Source: Salvia splendens (Eukaryota > Streptophyta > Magnoliopsida > Lamiales > Lamiaceae). Taken from it: DNA of 64,000 nt. The stretch covers positions 16,389,902-16,453,901 of the forward strand of contig NC_056035.1 in NCBI RefSeq assembly GCF_004379255.2, in the 5' to 3' direction. The notes beneath the pieces were generated by a model that saw only the letters and a program-made list of their open reading frames with translations, was not told the origin of the DNA and searched no databases. Both the position numbers and the translations under genes were made by a program. Numbering within the stretch: position 1 is the first letter of the stretch; each line of letters begins with the position of its first letter. This document shows positions 35,245 to 46,345 of this stretch, piece by piece.

Positions 35245-35830
35245 ACTCTTATTCTGATTTTACATCACTCTTGTTAACAAAACACATCACTCTTATTCTG
35301 ATTTTACTTCACTCTTGTTAACAAAACACATCACTCTTATTCTGATTTTACTTCACTCTTGTTTACAAAACGCATTACTCTTATTGTGATTTTACTTCAC
35401 TCTTGTTTACAAAACACATCACTCTTATTCTGATTTTACATCACTCTTGTTAACAAAACACATCACTCTTATTCTGATTTTACTTCACTCTTGTTAACAA
35501 AACACATCACTCTTATTCTGATTTTACTTCACTCTTGTTTACAAAACGCATCACTCTTATTGTGATTTTACTTCACTCTTGTTTACAAAACACATCACTC
35601 TTATTCTGATTTTACATCACTCTTGTTAACAAAACACATCACTCTTATTCTGATTTTACTTCACTCTTGTTAACAAAACACATCACTCTTATTCTGATTT
35701 TACTTCACTCTTGTTTACAAAACGCATCACTCTTATTGTGATTTTACTTCACTCTTGTTTACAAAACACATCTCTCTTATTTTGATTTTACTTCACTCTT
35801 GTTTACAAAACACATCACTCTTTGCATTAA
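35245..35830 (-). repeat. 44-bp minisatellite, right arm block 2, with 176-bp higher-order repeat
   Basis: About 13 units. Variant units recur in fixed order every four units: the marker TACATCACTC is at 35261, 35437 and 35613, exactly 176 bp apart (4 x 44). The block ends in the same CTTTGCATTAAAATTTA as block 1, indicating a block duplication. Confidence 0.93.
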
Positions 35831-36196
35831 AATTTATAAAGTGATATGAGTATTTGACTTCAATACCAAATACTCATATTGTACATCTTGATTTTATATT
35901 AAGTGAACCTATATAGCTCTTAGTACATCTTCTGAGGTGATTTTAGCGAAGAGATTCGATAGTGTACCAATCGATAGTGTACCAATCGATAGTGTACATC
36001 ACTATTTATTTTATAATACGACCTTTTTGTTGCATATCAATAATTAATCTTCCGATTTTCCAATCGATATGAGTACTCCCAATACCAAAAGCAATTCACA
36101 CAAATCAGAAAATGGCAGAGAGGGCTGGAGAAGAGATTTCAATCGAAGAGCAATACGCAAATCCTGATTTCGAGATTGCATATTTTAGCGAGAGAG

Positions 36197-36433
36197 ATGG
36201 GGGCAGTGACAACGGCCTTGATAGCCATAGCGGCGGTGGCGCTGGGATGGTGTACGATCGAGATCGCGTGCAAGCCCTGTCTCGAGAAAGGTCGCGAAGC
36301 CATAGATCGCAACCTCAACCCCAATTACGATCCAGACGACGATATCGACACCGCCGCCACCGTTCGCGCCCCTCTCAATCCCGATTACTCTGAAGCTGCC
36401 GCCGCTCTCTCCACCGTCGTCAAGGCCGTCTGA
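36197..36433 (+). CDS. OEP7: OEP7-like protein (chloroplast outer envelope membrane protein 7), captured ORF
   Basis: A 78-aa open frame starting MGAVTTALIAIAAVALGWCT, continuing IEIACKPCLEKGREAIDRN, then YDPDDDIDTAATVRAPLNPD and a stop. It matches the small OEP7 family: one N-terminal membrane anchor ending ALGW-x-(A/T)IE, an (F/C)KPxLxKxR segment and the acidic DPDD-x(1-3)-DTAAT tail. Members insert into the chloroplast outer envelope by their transmembrane signal anchor. The ORF is intact, but it lies just inside the right TIR of the foldback element, so it is likely a captured or retro-inserted copy rather than the resident gene. The Cys residues in IACKPCLEK differ from the usual Phe positions. 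Whether it is expressed is unknown. Confidence 0.6.
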   Translation: MGAVTTALIAIAAVALGWCTIEIACKPCLEKGREAIDRNLNPNYDPDDDIDTAATVRAPLNPDYSEAAAALSTVVKAV

Positions 36434-36890
36434 TTCTGCCAGAAATCGAGCGATCTCGTCCTCGAGGAATACTATTGTGCGTTAATACGGCGACGTCGTT
36501 GTGCAACTGGATACCGACGGCTACGGCGACGGCTACGACGATGGCAATTGCTTGAACGCGGTTTAATTTTCCAGAACAGAGAAGAGGAGAAGAGAGAAGA
36601 AGAAATCATGGTTGTTTTTCAAATGAAATCAATTTGGCGTGATTTTGGTATCAAGCTTTTACAAAATTACCATAATACCCCCGCCTTGTTATTATGGAGT
36701 AAATTTGTGATTGAGGGAACTAATTCATTTTTAAATTAGAAAATTACATGTATTAATACTAGCCCTTGATTTTCTTGATCTTGTGGCTGTGATTTGTTCT
36801 CTAGTTATTTGGTTAAGGGGTGTTTGCCATAGATCACTACCCTATATATATATATATCTTGGTTTTATTAGCTTATCAAACGAGCCCTAA

Positions 36891-37622
36891 TAGTATATGG
36901 CCTTCAAGAATAAAAAAAAATCGAGTAACATTTTAAAACTCACGGTCCAATTAAAATAAATCTCTTAAATCTTTTTTATACCACTCGTATCTTTTTAAAT
37001 ACTTTGTACAAATAATATTCATATTCCAACAAAAAATCACAGATAAATCTTCTAAATCTTTTTCGTACATTCTACTTTGTTAAGCTTTTTTTAGAATGTG
37101 TAGAGGCTCATAAATAATAGTAGTAAAAGTGTATCAGTGTATGTAACACATGGATGAACGCCTCTTTCAAGAATTTTGCCAACTATTATTATCTAGACAT
37201 GGCTCAACTTCTGTACATTGTCGTATGATGTATTATAAGTTTTTTTTCTGATAAACCTGCTATATATAAATGTGTATCAATAACATAATTGTAGCATTAC
37301 ATACACTGATACACTTAATTCCACCTAATAACTGCTCAAATAAAATTTTAAGATAATCTTTACAACCACAATTTCAATTTAGACAAATGACCAAAATAAA
37401 TGCAAATATTTGTTTTGTTGTATAGTAACTTACATAACCATGTGATAATAACTCAATCAAAGACGCTAAAAGCAGAACACAAACACACCATACATTGAAT
37501 GGAATACATCAAATACAGACTCAAAAATATATATGAAGACAGAAAAACACAAAAATGATTTTGAAGAATTTCAGATTTATGAACCAGAACTCACAACACA
37601 ACTCTCCCCAACTCATTCCACC
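36891..37622. other. AT-rich intergenic region
   Basis: Right flank of the large transposon cluster and 3' side of the oxidoreductase gene. No gene or repeat is recognised. Confidence 0.4.
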
Positions 37623-40320
37623 CTAATTCGGTTTCAAGCCAAGATTCTTCCGGGCAGGCCCAACGAACAAATCCCCAGATTTTAGCATGCCAGGAATGCG
37701 CCCGCTCAAAGTTAAACACATCACCTTTGCCACTCCCTCCTTTTTCCCGAGTGATACCAGCGCAAATGCTGAAGCTGGCTTGTACGTGGCAAGCTTGTTC
37801 TCGCTTTGCCCCTTCATGAGCAGCTTCACGTTCTTAGCAACAACTGCAGCATGCCCCTGAGCTAAGTATCCTTGCTTGATTTCCTATATTTTACATGATT
37901 AGCATAAATCAGTATTAATCAAGCCACCCGTTCATCATTTCAAGGATTACTAAATCAATAACCAGTCTCTCTACAACTAAATGATTGAGTGCGAGTCCAT
38001 TGCTACATTTAGACCCTTCACTATTTTCTCAGTCAAATATAATCTAATATTTTGCTGTTCTTGATCCTAGGATCGAAAGAGATGCAAGAAAGAAGATGGA
38101 CTTACAGGAACATCAGTGATATCTCCAATAGCAAAAATGTTATTGTGACCCTTAACCCTGAACTTGTTGTCGACCATTAGCCTTCCATGAGCATCTAAGC
38201 TATCTCTCACACAAGTCTCCCTTAGCCATGACGAAGCAAGTGGCTTTCCGATGCAAAGGTAATGACAATCAGCATGGATTGTCTCTCCACCTGATGTATG
38301 ATAAACACCATTTGATCCAGACTCCAAGTCAACAGATTGACCCAAGATGACTTCCACCTTCTTGGAAATGAGCCAATTCAGTGCCTTTTTTCCAGCCTTT
38401 TCTCCAATGAATTCCACCAACCTCGGCCCTTTGTGCACCAAGGTTACCTTTTTGTCGGGGAAGGCAAAAACGATCTCAGATGCTAGTTCTACACCACTTG
38501 GTCCGCCTCCAACGACCAAAACTGATTTCGCTGCCTTTATCTTGTTATGTTCTGCGGAGAAATAAGATTAGTTCAGAGCATAGTATATAACCCAGCAGTA
38601 TTTATATTTCTTTTACTTATATAGCATTCTTTAGTGTGAAAAGTGTTCAGTAAATTCAAATTCCACCAAGGGAATCACACCTCAAATACTTTACAAGACA
38701 AACACATCTGACATTTATCATAAGACAATAAACACGGTCCAAGCATGCAATATTAAAGGTGGATCACACAACAGAGGTATTTGGAGATGCTGGAATCTAT
38801 TAATATCATGTTAGTTGACAGTCAGAACTCTATAATATAATTCAAACATGCAAATTGTTAAAAGACAATATTAACATAGGAAAAGATGGAAAGTCACAGA
38901 CAGATGGGAGTATTCAATGAAGACCTACCCACACAACAGAGAGTAACAAAACAAAGAAATCATATCTAAAGGTAGTGCAGCATGTATCGGTCATATACTA
39001 GTACAAATACGAAGCTCCTATATATATTGTCGAGTTAAACTACTTCTTTACCTCCTTGGTACTTATGGAGCTTCTCAGCTCTTGTAAATTCAGGACCACC
39101 TGCATGACCAGTGGCAATCACAAGATAATCGTACACAATGCAACGGCCATCTGCAGTTGTAACTTCACTTTCTGTGATGTTAGTTGCAGCAGATGTAATA
39201 ATATGAGCCTTGGAAAGGTACTCTGAATGATTAATCAATGTTCTTTCTGCAAATGATGGTTCAACAGTGGCTCTCATCTCTGTCCAAGCAATCTCAAAAT
39301 ATTCCTTCCTGAAATAAGTTTTAGCAATCAAATAAACCAAAAACAGAAGTATTGTTGATTCAGAAATCAAACTTTCAGTAGAAAAAGCAAAACATTCTAA
39401 GAAACTACAGATGGTGCCATCTATTATCCGACACCAACTATCCAGTTTGTTGATAGATCTGAATCATAAGAGGAACTTTTGATGCGAGTCATCCTAACTT
39501 TATATATTTGTGTTCCTTCCAGTAAGATATGTTTTGCACTCCTCAATCTAAACACAGGTACAATAAATGACCATCTAACTTGTCCATTTTCTGTTTGGGG
39601 TAAATATCAAGTCTCAGCCATGCTTAAGAATTAAATTCTTACTGAGTTTCTAAAATTAGACATGCTCGTGTTTCATACTTTCACCAATGATAAGCATATA
39701 AGCTAGGGAAACCTAACACCCCTTTGGCAACACCTTCGGGTAGCCCCTTTCCATAGGCCGTCCAGATAACCCAAAACCATGTTCAAAGGAAAAGGGTTGG
39801 CTCCCACTTATATGCTATTCCGCTCTCACGTGGAACCGATGTAGGATCCGTATCACCCAAAGTTTAAACAAATTAGTAACAAACAATGTTTTTGCTGTGA
39901 TACTATCTAGTCTTTGCTGCAAATCATTCACAAGTGAGAAGACAGCTGAAACTACATTTCCTTATTCAGCTAAAATATCACTAAAAAATTTGTCAAACAG
40001 AGATATTTTTATTTCATGAATATGTAACTATATTGATTCCTCTCCATCATATTCAAACCGATTGAAGACATAGGGCTGGAATCAACAAATGATAAAACAA
40101 CGAGTTCACAAATGATAAATGATTCGGAAGCAAATGATAAAACACACAAAGCAAAATCAAAATTAAATTAAGCAAAATCAAATCTAAACTATGAAACAAC
40201 ATGAAGTTGAGGTAGAACTTACGGATCAATAAGATAGACATCGCAGTGATCCTGAAGGCCCTTCGCCATCATACAGCCGGCCACTCCGCCGCCGACAACC
40301 ACCACTCTCGTTTTCTCCAT
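37623..40320 (-). CDS. FAD/NAD(P)-binding oxidoreductase, AIFM2/FSP1-like (apoptosis-inducing factor homolog A type), four exons
   Basis: Minus-strand exons 40320-40223, 39308-39052, 38551-38106 and 37883-37623 join in frame (1062 nt) to 353 aa, the usual size. All introns are GT-AG. It has an N-terminal FAD-binding Rossmann motif (VVVVGGGVAGCMMAK, about residues 6-20), KEYFEIAWTEMRATVEPSFA, the second nucleotide-binding motif VLVVGGGPSGVELASE, and the FAD-contact motif IFAIGDITDVP before a C-terminal GHAAVVAKNVKLLMKGQ region. Family members are single-domain NAD(P)H dehydrogenases. Animal FSP1 reduces ubiquinone and vitamin K, while the plant substrates are not settled. The first-exon MEKTR lacks an N-myristoylation glycine. 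Intron 1 is about 0.9 kb. Confidence 0.93.
39690..39850 (-). repeat. Dispersed-repeat-like segment in oxidoreductase intron 1
   Basis: Read on the minus strand it contains CTACATCGGTTCCACGTGAG, ATATAAGTGGGAGCCAACCC and TTTGAACATGGTTTTGGGTT. This resembles the widespread plant repeat that begins CCCACATCGG and is often part of small LTR-type elements. Ends and superfamily were not determined. Confidence 0.35.
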
Positions 40321-41236
40321 TTCAAACAAATTTTATAAACCTTGTGTTTCCTTCCACAAATCTTCAAAAAAACAGCAAAATCGAATTCTCGAACCAAATA
40401 CCGTAGCTTCCAAGCAAGCAAATCGTGTAGAAATCAAATTATCTCACAGCAGCGCAAGAAGAGAAGCGGCCAATGATCCTCTTAAATAGAAACGCGGAGT
40501 CTACCTGTAAAGTGGACGAAAAAAGCAGTATGCGTTTGCAAATATTCAAATGCAATAAAAAATTAAAAGTTGAATTAACTGAGGAAGAAGACAAGAATCG
40601 AGGAGAGGTAAATGGGCAATTAACAGTATCAAACGGCCGCCATCAACGACGTCACCTAGTCGTTAGATTAAATGGAAATCAATTTGTTTTCAATTATATT
40701 TTAGAGGTGATTGTTTGAACAATTTGTTTTCAATAATATTTTATAGATGATTGTTTTGACTGAAATTTTCCAATAAATTGCTGAGCTACATTGTGATATG
40801 ACAGAGCAGCGGGCAAATAATGCATAATAGTGGTAATAAAATATTTGAGAATTCTTGACTTTAATGTGGAGTGATGTTTTTGTTTTATATATATTTTTTT
40901 GCTTTTTTATATGGAGTAGTAAGGGGTGCATTTACTAATTTTTCGTACTGACTTACTAACTCATCAATGGAGTATATTAAAAATATCAATACGATCACAT
41001 TAAAATGTCAACATATATTTATGTTGACATTTTAATAAACTGTGTTACATTTAAATATTAATATTAACACAATGTATTAAAATATCAACTTAATTTTATA
41101 TTGACATTTTATTATTATTATTATATTGATATTTTTAATATATTATATTAATGAGTTAGTAAATTAGTAATTTAACAAAAGTTAGTAACGGATCACCCTG
41201 AAATAGTATAAATATATACACACGTATTAATAAGTA
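40321..41236. other. Intergenic region upstream of the oxidoreductase gene
   Basis: Promoter side of the minus-strand gene, then AT-rich DNA. Near 40975-41150 short AATATCAAC/GTTGACATTTTAAT-like segments occur in both orientations. No gene is seen. Confidence 0.4.
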
Positions 41237-41488
41237 CTCCCTCCGTCCCATATAATTTGACCCAGTTTTCCATTTTGGGTCGTCCCACATAATTTGACCC
41301 ATTTCACTTTTACCGTTTTTGGTAGTGGACCTCACATTCCACTAACTCATTCCTACTCACATTTAATTATAAAACTAATATATAAAAGTAGGACCCACAT
41401 TCCACTAACTTTTTCAACTCATTTTTCATTATATTTCTTAAAACTCGTGCCCGGTTAAAGTGTCCCAAATTATGTGGGACGGAGGGAG
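41237..41488. mobile_element. Stowaway-type MITE
   Basis: CTCCCTCCGTCCCATATAAT at the left and ATTATGTGGGACGGAGGGAG at the right, flanked by TA on both sides. Confidence 0.93.
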
Positions 41489-41579
41489 TATTGACCATTG
41501 GCCGCCGCGAATAAGAGTATCTACAAATGAAATAGGTTAATTGAGAAGGGTACGTAGGCAGGCAGAACTAGCTAAATTC

Positions 41580-41941
41580 AAGTCGTTTGGTTGTACTGAT
41601 AGGCCTTGATAAGACCGCCTATCGGAGGTATATCAGGTGTTTGGTTGCCATGATACTACTATCTCTAAGCCCGAAAATTTACTAAAAGCCCGCCTTGGCC
41701 CGGTGGACTATCCATAAATGTGTGAATACACTATACCACCCAAAAGCAGTGATAGTGTACTGTTCCTCTATGATAGTCAATATTGCCCTCTCTCTCCCAC
41801 TTTTACTCTCTCTCTCCTGCAACTCTTCTCTCACCCCCATAAATGTGTGAATACTATCAGACGCTATCTCATTTTCGGCCCGAAAATGCTATCTTAAGAT
41901 AACTATCTTGCTATTTTCTATCATGGCAATCAAACGAGCCC
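41580..41941. mobile_element. Tourist/Harbinger-like MITE
   Basis: The reverse complement of the right end, GGGCTCGTTTGATTGCCATG followed by ATAG, pairs with GTGTTTGGTTGCCATGATA at about 41637 and more loosely with GTCGTTTGGTTGTACTGATA at 41582. The pairing continues inward through GGGC-CGAAAAT. The outer left end and TSD are not clear. Confidence 0.5.
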
Positions 41942-42732
41942 TATTATTAGTCATCAACACTGAATTTTCTATTCGATTATACGTCTAGCTGTCAAATGAG
42001 TGACTTTTAAGGTTGTTTTTTTTAAAAAAAATTTAAAGAAGATTAAAAATAGTTTCATAATAACTCTCATCTATTATTGCTAGTCTCATCTATTATTAGT
42101 TGGAAGAAAAACGTTTTACAAACTAAATTGTGTTTTATTATTACCTGTTGGATTTTTAATTTTTAAGGTTCTCATAGTTTGTTTTACGCAAACACCATTT
42201 TTAAATCGATTTACTAACAACCAAATCATGATTTGGATAATCTTGCCCGCCTCTTCTTTTCAACAAAAAAAAAATGAAAATATTAGTAAATGGAACAAAG
42301 TGACACTTCGATGAATAAGTGTCGCTGTAAATATATATCAAGCTTTGACATATTTAATTGTAAAAAATCTGATAATGTAAATTTGAAGCAAATAATTAAC
42401 TACTGGCTTTGAGTCAATCTCGACTGGAAAAGTTTGCTGCTCAATTTCTCTGTCTAAGAGTACATCTAAAATGTAAATGCGTCAAATAATACAATCACGT
42501 AAATTCGAAATTTATAGATTTGCTTATAAAAGTAATTACTGTGATTTTCGTTGTAGCAATTGCACGAGTTTTGGGTGTAAATTAGTGGTGTCAATGTTCA
42601 CGATCTATTTACCTGAAGTTGAATAATACTTAGATAAGATTTATGTTAATAGTATGCTAGTATTTCATTAGTTTTATCCTTTGGATGAAGCTTGCAAGTG
42701 ACAAAAAAGGGGTAGGCCACATCTTGTTAATA
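41942..42732. other. AT-rich intergenic region
   Basis: No gene, RNA or repeat with clear ends is recognised. Confidence 0.4.
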
Positions 42733-42986
42733 CCTCGTCCCTTATAATTCGTCGCCATTTAATCCGACACATATTCTAAAAAATGTAATAGAAAGTGAGT
42801 TGAAAAAGTTAGTGGCATGTGAGTCGTACTTTTTTATATTAGTTTTATAAGTAATAAAATGTGAATGAGATTGAGTTAGTAGAATATGAGATCTACTACA
42901 GAAAATGGTAAAAGTTAAATGTGACAAATTTTTAGGGATAGACGAAAATAGAAATAAATGACAAATTTTCAGAGACGAAGGAAATA
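42733..42986. mobile_element. Decayed Stowaway-type MITE
   Basis: CCTCGTCCCTTATAATTCGT at the left and GAGACGAAGGAAATAG at the right, with Stowaway-like interior (AAAGTGAGTTGAAAAAGTTA) and flanking TA. Confidence 0.6.
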
Positions 42987-43074
42987 GTATACTTAGACCA
43001 TATTTATGAAATTTTGATTGACAAACCTAAATCTGTGTTGGTAAAGTTAAGCTATTTTGATATTCAACATATTA

Positions 43075-43322
43075 CTCCCTCCCTTCCTTTTTGAAATGTC
43101 CAAACTAAGTTGAGTCATATTCATTTTTGAGATGTCCAAATTAAGTTGAGTCATTTTATTTTTTTTGACAAAAAACAAAATATTCAATCACTCTTACTTT
43201 ATTACATACCTACTTTACTCTCTTTTATTTTTCCAACTTTATTCATATATTTTATTTTTCAATATAATTTTTTAATCTTTGTGTCCAAAAGTTTTGAATC
43301 GAGTTAATTTGGAAGGAGTGAG
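43075..43322. mobile_element. Decayed Stowaway-type MITE
   Basis: CTCCCTCCCTTCCTTTTTGA at the left and TTAATTTGGAAGGAGTGAG at the right, with TTGAGTCAT and ACTTTATTCATAT interior motifs typical of the group. Confidence 0.6.
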
Positions 43323-44060
43323 TGTTACACAAAAATGGTATGAACAAAGGATTAGATCCTTCCTTCGCTTGTGGAACCATCTGGTAGTGCATAACGGAAT
43401 TTAATATTGAGAATGGTCAAAAGAGTAGTAGAAGATAAACATAAGACGAAGAATATTATAAAATTGTAGGTCCCACTCATCGTCTAGAAGACGTGTGATT
43501 TAACGGAGAAGAGTCATCCGTAAAAGCTGGGAACGCAAATTTCTATGACTTGCTTATAACGGCAATACAATAGTCAAACTTCATCAATTGTGATATCATT
43601 CGCTACATCACCAATCGCCGTTATATTTGTTTACTTATTTTCCGCCATTTTTTAGCTTTGATTTTTTCCCACTTCCATATCGTATCTAATTAACACGGAT
43701 ATATTTGTCAAAACTCAGTTATTTTTAAAATGAATTCGATTAGCTTTTGCACGACTTTAAGTTTTTGAGTGTACTTTTTAAAATGAATTCGATTAGCTTT
43801 TGCACGACTTTAAGTTTTTGAGTGTACTTGTGAAGATGTTCGGTTCAAGATTATATTTTATGATTAAATTTGTACTTATGTTTGATTCATTAGATTAAAT
43901 CTTATAACTTAATTATAATTGTATAGTCATATGATAATCAGTTATTACCAATCCCCTATTAAATAATTACACAACCTAATCATATATTATATCTTACTAC
44001 TAGATATTTTATCTAAGTAAACTAAACACCACCATTATATTTGATAAAAGTGTCAATACA
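43323..44060. other. AT-rich intergenic region with a 51-bp tandem duplication
   Basis: At about 43725-43828 the unit containing AAAATGAATTCGATTAGC and ACTTTAAGTTTTTGAGTGTA occurs twice in tandem. No gene is seen. Confidence 0.5.
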
Positions 44061-44068
44061 ACGTATTT

Positions 44069-45023
44069 CAGGGGCGGATGTAGGAATTTTTGTTAGTAAG
44101 GGCTTCACTATATACTCTCATTATCTATGAAAACTTGTCTTATGGACGAAACAAGTTTTAATGCTTATTGATATTGTAAAAAGATAAAGAGAAGCAGTGA
44201 TAAAGTACAATGGAATTTGAGAAAAATTGGTGCAAATCTTTCTATGAACAGAAACACTATTAATTTTGGTGAATATACAAAAAAAAAAGTATTTTTGTAA
44301 ATGGGCATATAGTATTTTTTATGATAAAAAATACAGTAAAAATACAAGAAGTTTTTGCATAATTAGGTTAAAAGATAAAAGTCTAAAAATTTAATTTATG
44401 GATTAAAGTCCCTAAGAAAATAAAAATTGAGTTTACATCGATTATTTAGAAAAAAAATTAAAATAATACTTTATAAATTATGATTCTGGAAAAAGTTATA
44501 AAGGAGACGAAAAATTAGAATTCACTAATTGAAAACTAAGTTATTAAATTAAAATTTAGTTTACTCTCCCCAAGTCCAAATAAAGTTTAACCAAACACAT
44601 ACTTAAAGAAATCCAAATATTTCCATCAAAACGATTAGACTTTTAAGAGTTGTTGTAATTTTAATTCAATTTATTAGCCAATAAAAGAATCGGTAATTTT
44701 TAGAAAAGCACACCATCTTGAAACATTTTACTAGAAATTTTATAATATTAATTGTAATCAAGTATTCAAGTCATGTTATGCCTCAAACTCATCTAAGTAA
44801 ATCACTGTTCTTCATTTTATTCTCCGTAATGTTTGCCTTCTTGATTCATTTCAGCCCCTCTTAATATTCAATTGTTGATGATTTAGTCTTCAATATCGTT
44901 AACTTGGTGAGAGCTAGAGCTAAATTTAAAAAAATTTAATCATTTTTGAAATAGAAAATATCCCAAAAAATATTTTGGGTAGGGGCTTAAGCCCTCCCCC
45001 ATTTGTATGTGTGTCCGCCAGTG
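44069..45023. mobile_element. hAT-like element, 0.96 kb, non-autonomous
   Basis: The left end is CAGGGGCGGATGTAGG and the reverse complement of the right end is CACTGGCGGACACACATAC. The flanks are ACGTATTT (44061-44068) and GCGTATTT (45024-45031), an 8-bp target duplication with one mismatch. No transposase. Its 3' third is the start of the tandem array described separately. Confidence 0.7.
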
Positions 45024-46345
45024 GCGTATTTCGTAAAAAAATGTAACGCACCATTGAGCCATTATTATGTAGCGCTTTCAAGTATTCAAGTCATCTTCTT
45101 TCTCAAACTCATCTAAGTAAATCATTATTCTTCATTTTATTCTCTGTAATGTTTGTCTTCTTGATTCATTTCAGCCCCTCTTAATATTCAATTGTTGATG
45201 ATTTAGTCTTCAATATCGTTAATTTGGTGAGAGCTAGAGATAAATTTTAAAAAATTTAATCATTTTTAAAATAGAAAAAATCCCAAAAAATATTTTGGGC
45301 AGGGGCTTAAGCCCTCCCCCATTTGTATGTGTGCCCGTCAGTGGCGTATTTCATAAAAAATGTAACGCACCATTGAGCCATTATTATGTAGCGCTTTCAA
45401 GTATTCAAGTCATCTTATTCCTCAAACTCAAAATCATTGTTCTTCATTTTATTCTCTGTAATGTTTGTCTTCTTGATTCATTTAAGCCCCTCTTAATATT
45501 CAATTGTTGATGATTTAGTCTTTAATATCGTTAATTTGGTGAGGGCTAGAGATAAATTTAAAAAAATTTAATCATTTTTGAAATAGAAAAAATCCCAAAA
45601 AATATTTTGGGTAGGAGCTTAAGCCCTCCCCCATTTGTATGTGTGTCCGTCAGTGACGTATTTCATAAAAAATGTAACGCACCATTGAGCCATTATTATG
45701 TAGCGCTTTCAAGTATTCAAGTCATCTTCTTCCTCAAACTCATCTAAGTAAATCATTGTTCTTCATTTTACTCTCTGTAATGTTTGTCTTCTTGATTCAT
45801 TTCAGCCCCTCTTAATATTCAATTGTTGATGATTTAGTCTTTAATATGGTTAATTTGGTGAGGGCTAGAGATAAATTTAAAAAAATTTAATCATTTTTGA
45901 AATAGAAAAAATCCCAAAAAATATTTTGGGTAAGGGCTTAAGCCCTCCCCATTTGTATGTGTGTCTGCCAGTGGCGTATTTCATAAAAAATGTAACGCAC
46001 CATTGGACCATTATTATGTAGCGCTTTCAAGTATTCAAATCATCTTCTTCCTCAAACTCATCTAAGTAAATCATTGTTCTTCATTTTATTCTCTGTAATG
46101 TTGTCTTCTTGATTCATTTCAACCCATTTTAATATTCAATTATTGATGATTTAGTCTTCAATATGGTTAATTTGGTGAGGGCTATAGTTAAATTTTAAAA
46201 AATTTAATCATTTTTGAAATAGAAAAATCCCAAAAAATATTTTGGGTAGAAGCTTAAGCCCTCCCCCATTTGTATGTGTGTCCGCCAATGGCGTATTTCA
46301 TAAAAACTGTAACCCACCATTGGGCCATTATTATGTAGCGGTTTT
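44760..46345 (+). repeat. Tandem array, about 316-bp unit, five copies, built from hAT 3' end plus flank
   Basis: Unit starts (AAGTATTCAAG) lie at 44760, 45080, 45399, 45711 and 46029. Each unit comprises the last 260 or so bases of the hAT element (through GCCCTCCCCCATTTGTATGT and CCGCCAGTG) plus about 55 bp of host flank (CGTATTTC, AACGCACCATTGAGCCATTA, TAGCGCTTTC). The last copy runs into unique flank. Copies differ by scattered substitutions and a 12-bp deletion. Confidence 0.93.

Larger units (their letters stand above)
30426..36846. mobile_element. Foldback (MULE-like) element, 6.4 kb, with long TIRs, inverted minisatellites and captured host gene pieces
   Basis: Terminal inverted repeats of about 270 bp (30426-30693 and 36576-36846) share blocks such as AACTAGAGAACAAATCA, CCACAAGATCAAGAAAATCA, TTACTCCA(C/T)AATAACAAGG and TTCTTCTCTCTTCTCCTCTT. 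Inside, the left arm has a 44-bp minisatellite (31176-32310) and the right arm has the same unit in reverse orientation (34102-34735, 35245-35830). The centre is a perfect 90-bp inverted repeat. Only the gene-derived cargo differs between arms: sHSP and ANKRD13-like pieces on the left, an unrecognised fragment and an OEP7-like ORF on the right. Both ends abut (AT)n. The layout resembles foldback elements, some of which in plants are MULE-related. Confidence 0.65.
20712..36887. mobile_element. Putative Harbinger-type element expanded to 16 kb by nested insertions
   Basis: GGGCTCATTTGATAAG at 20712 pairs with GGGCTCGTTTGATAAG (reverse complement of the end at 36887). TAA flanks both (20709-20711, 36888-36890). 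Just inside the left end is a Harbinger-type ORF1 fragment (21035-21475). Almost everything from 22.76 kb to 36.85 kb can be assigned to other elements; subtracting them leaves a core of about 2.1 kb, normal for the family. It could instead be two separate related termini, which only comparison with an empty site would settle. Confidence 0.5.
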
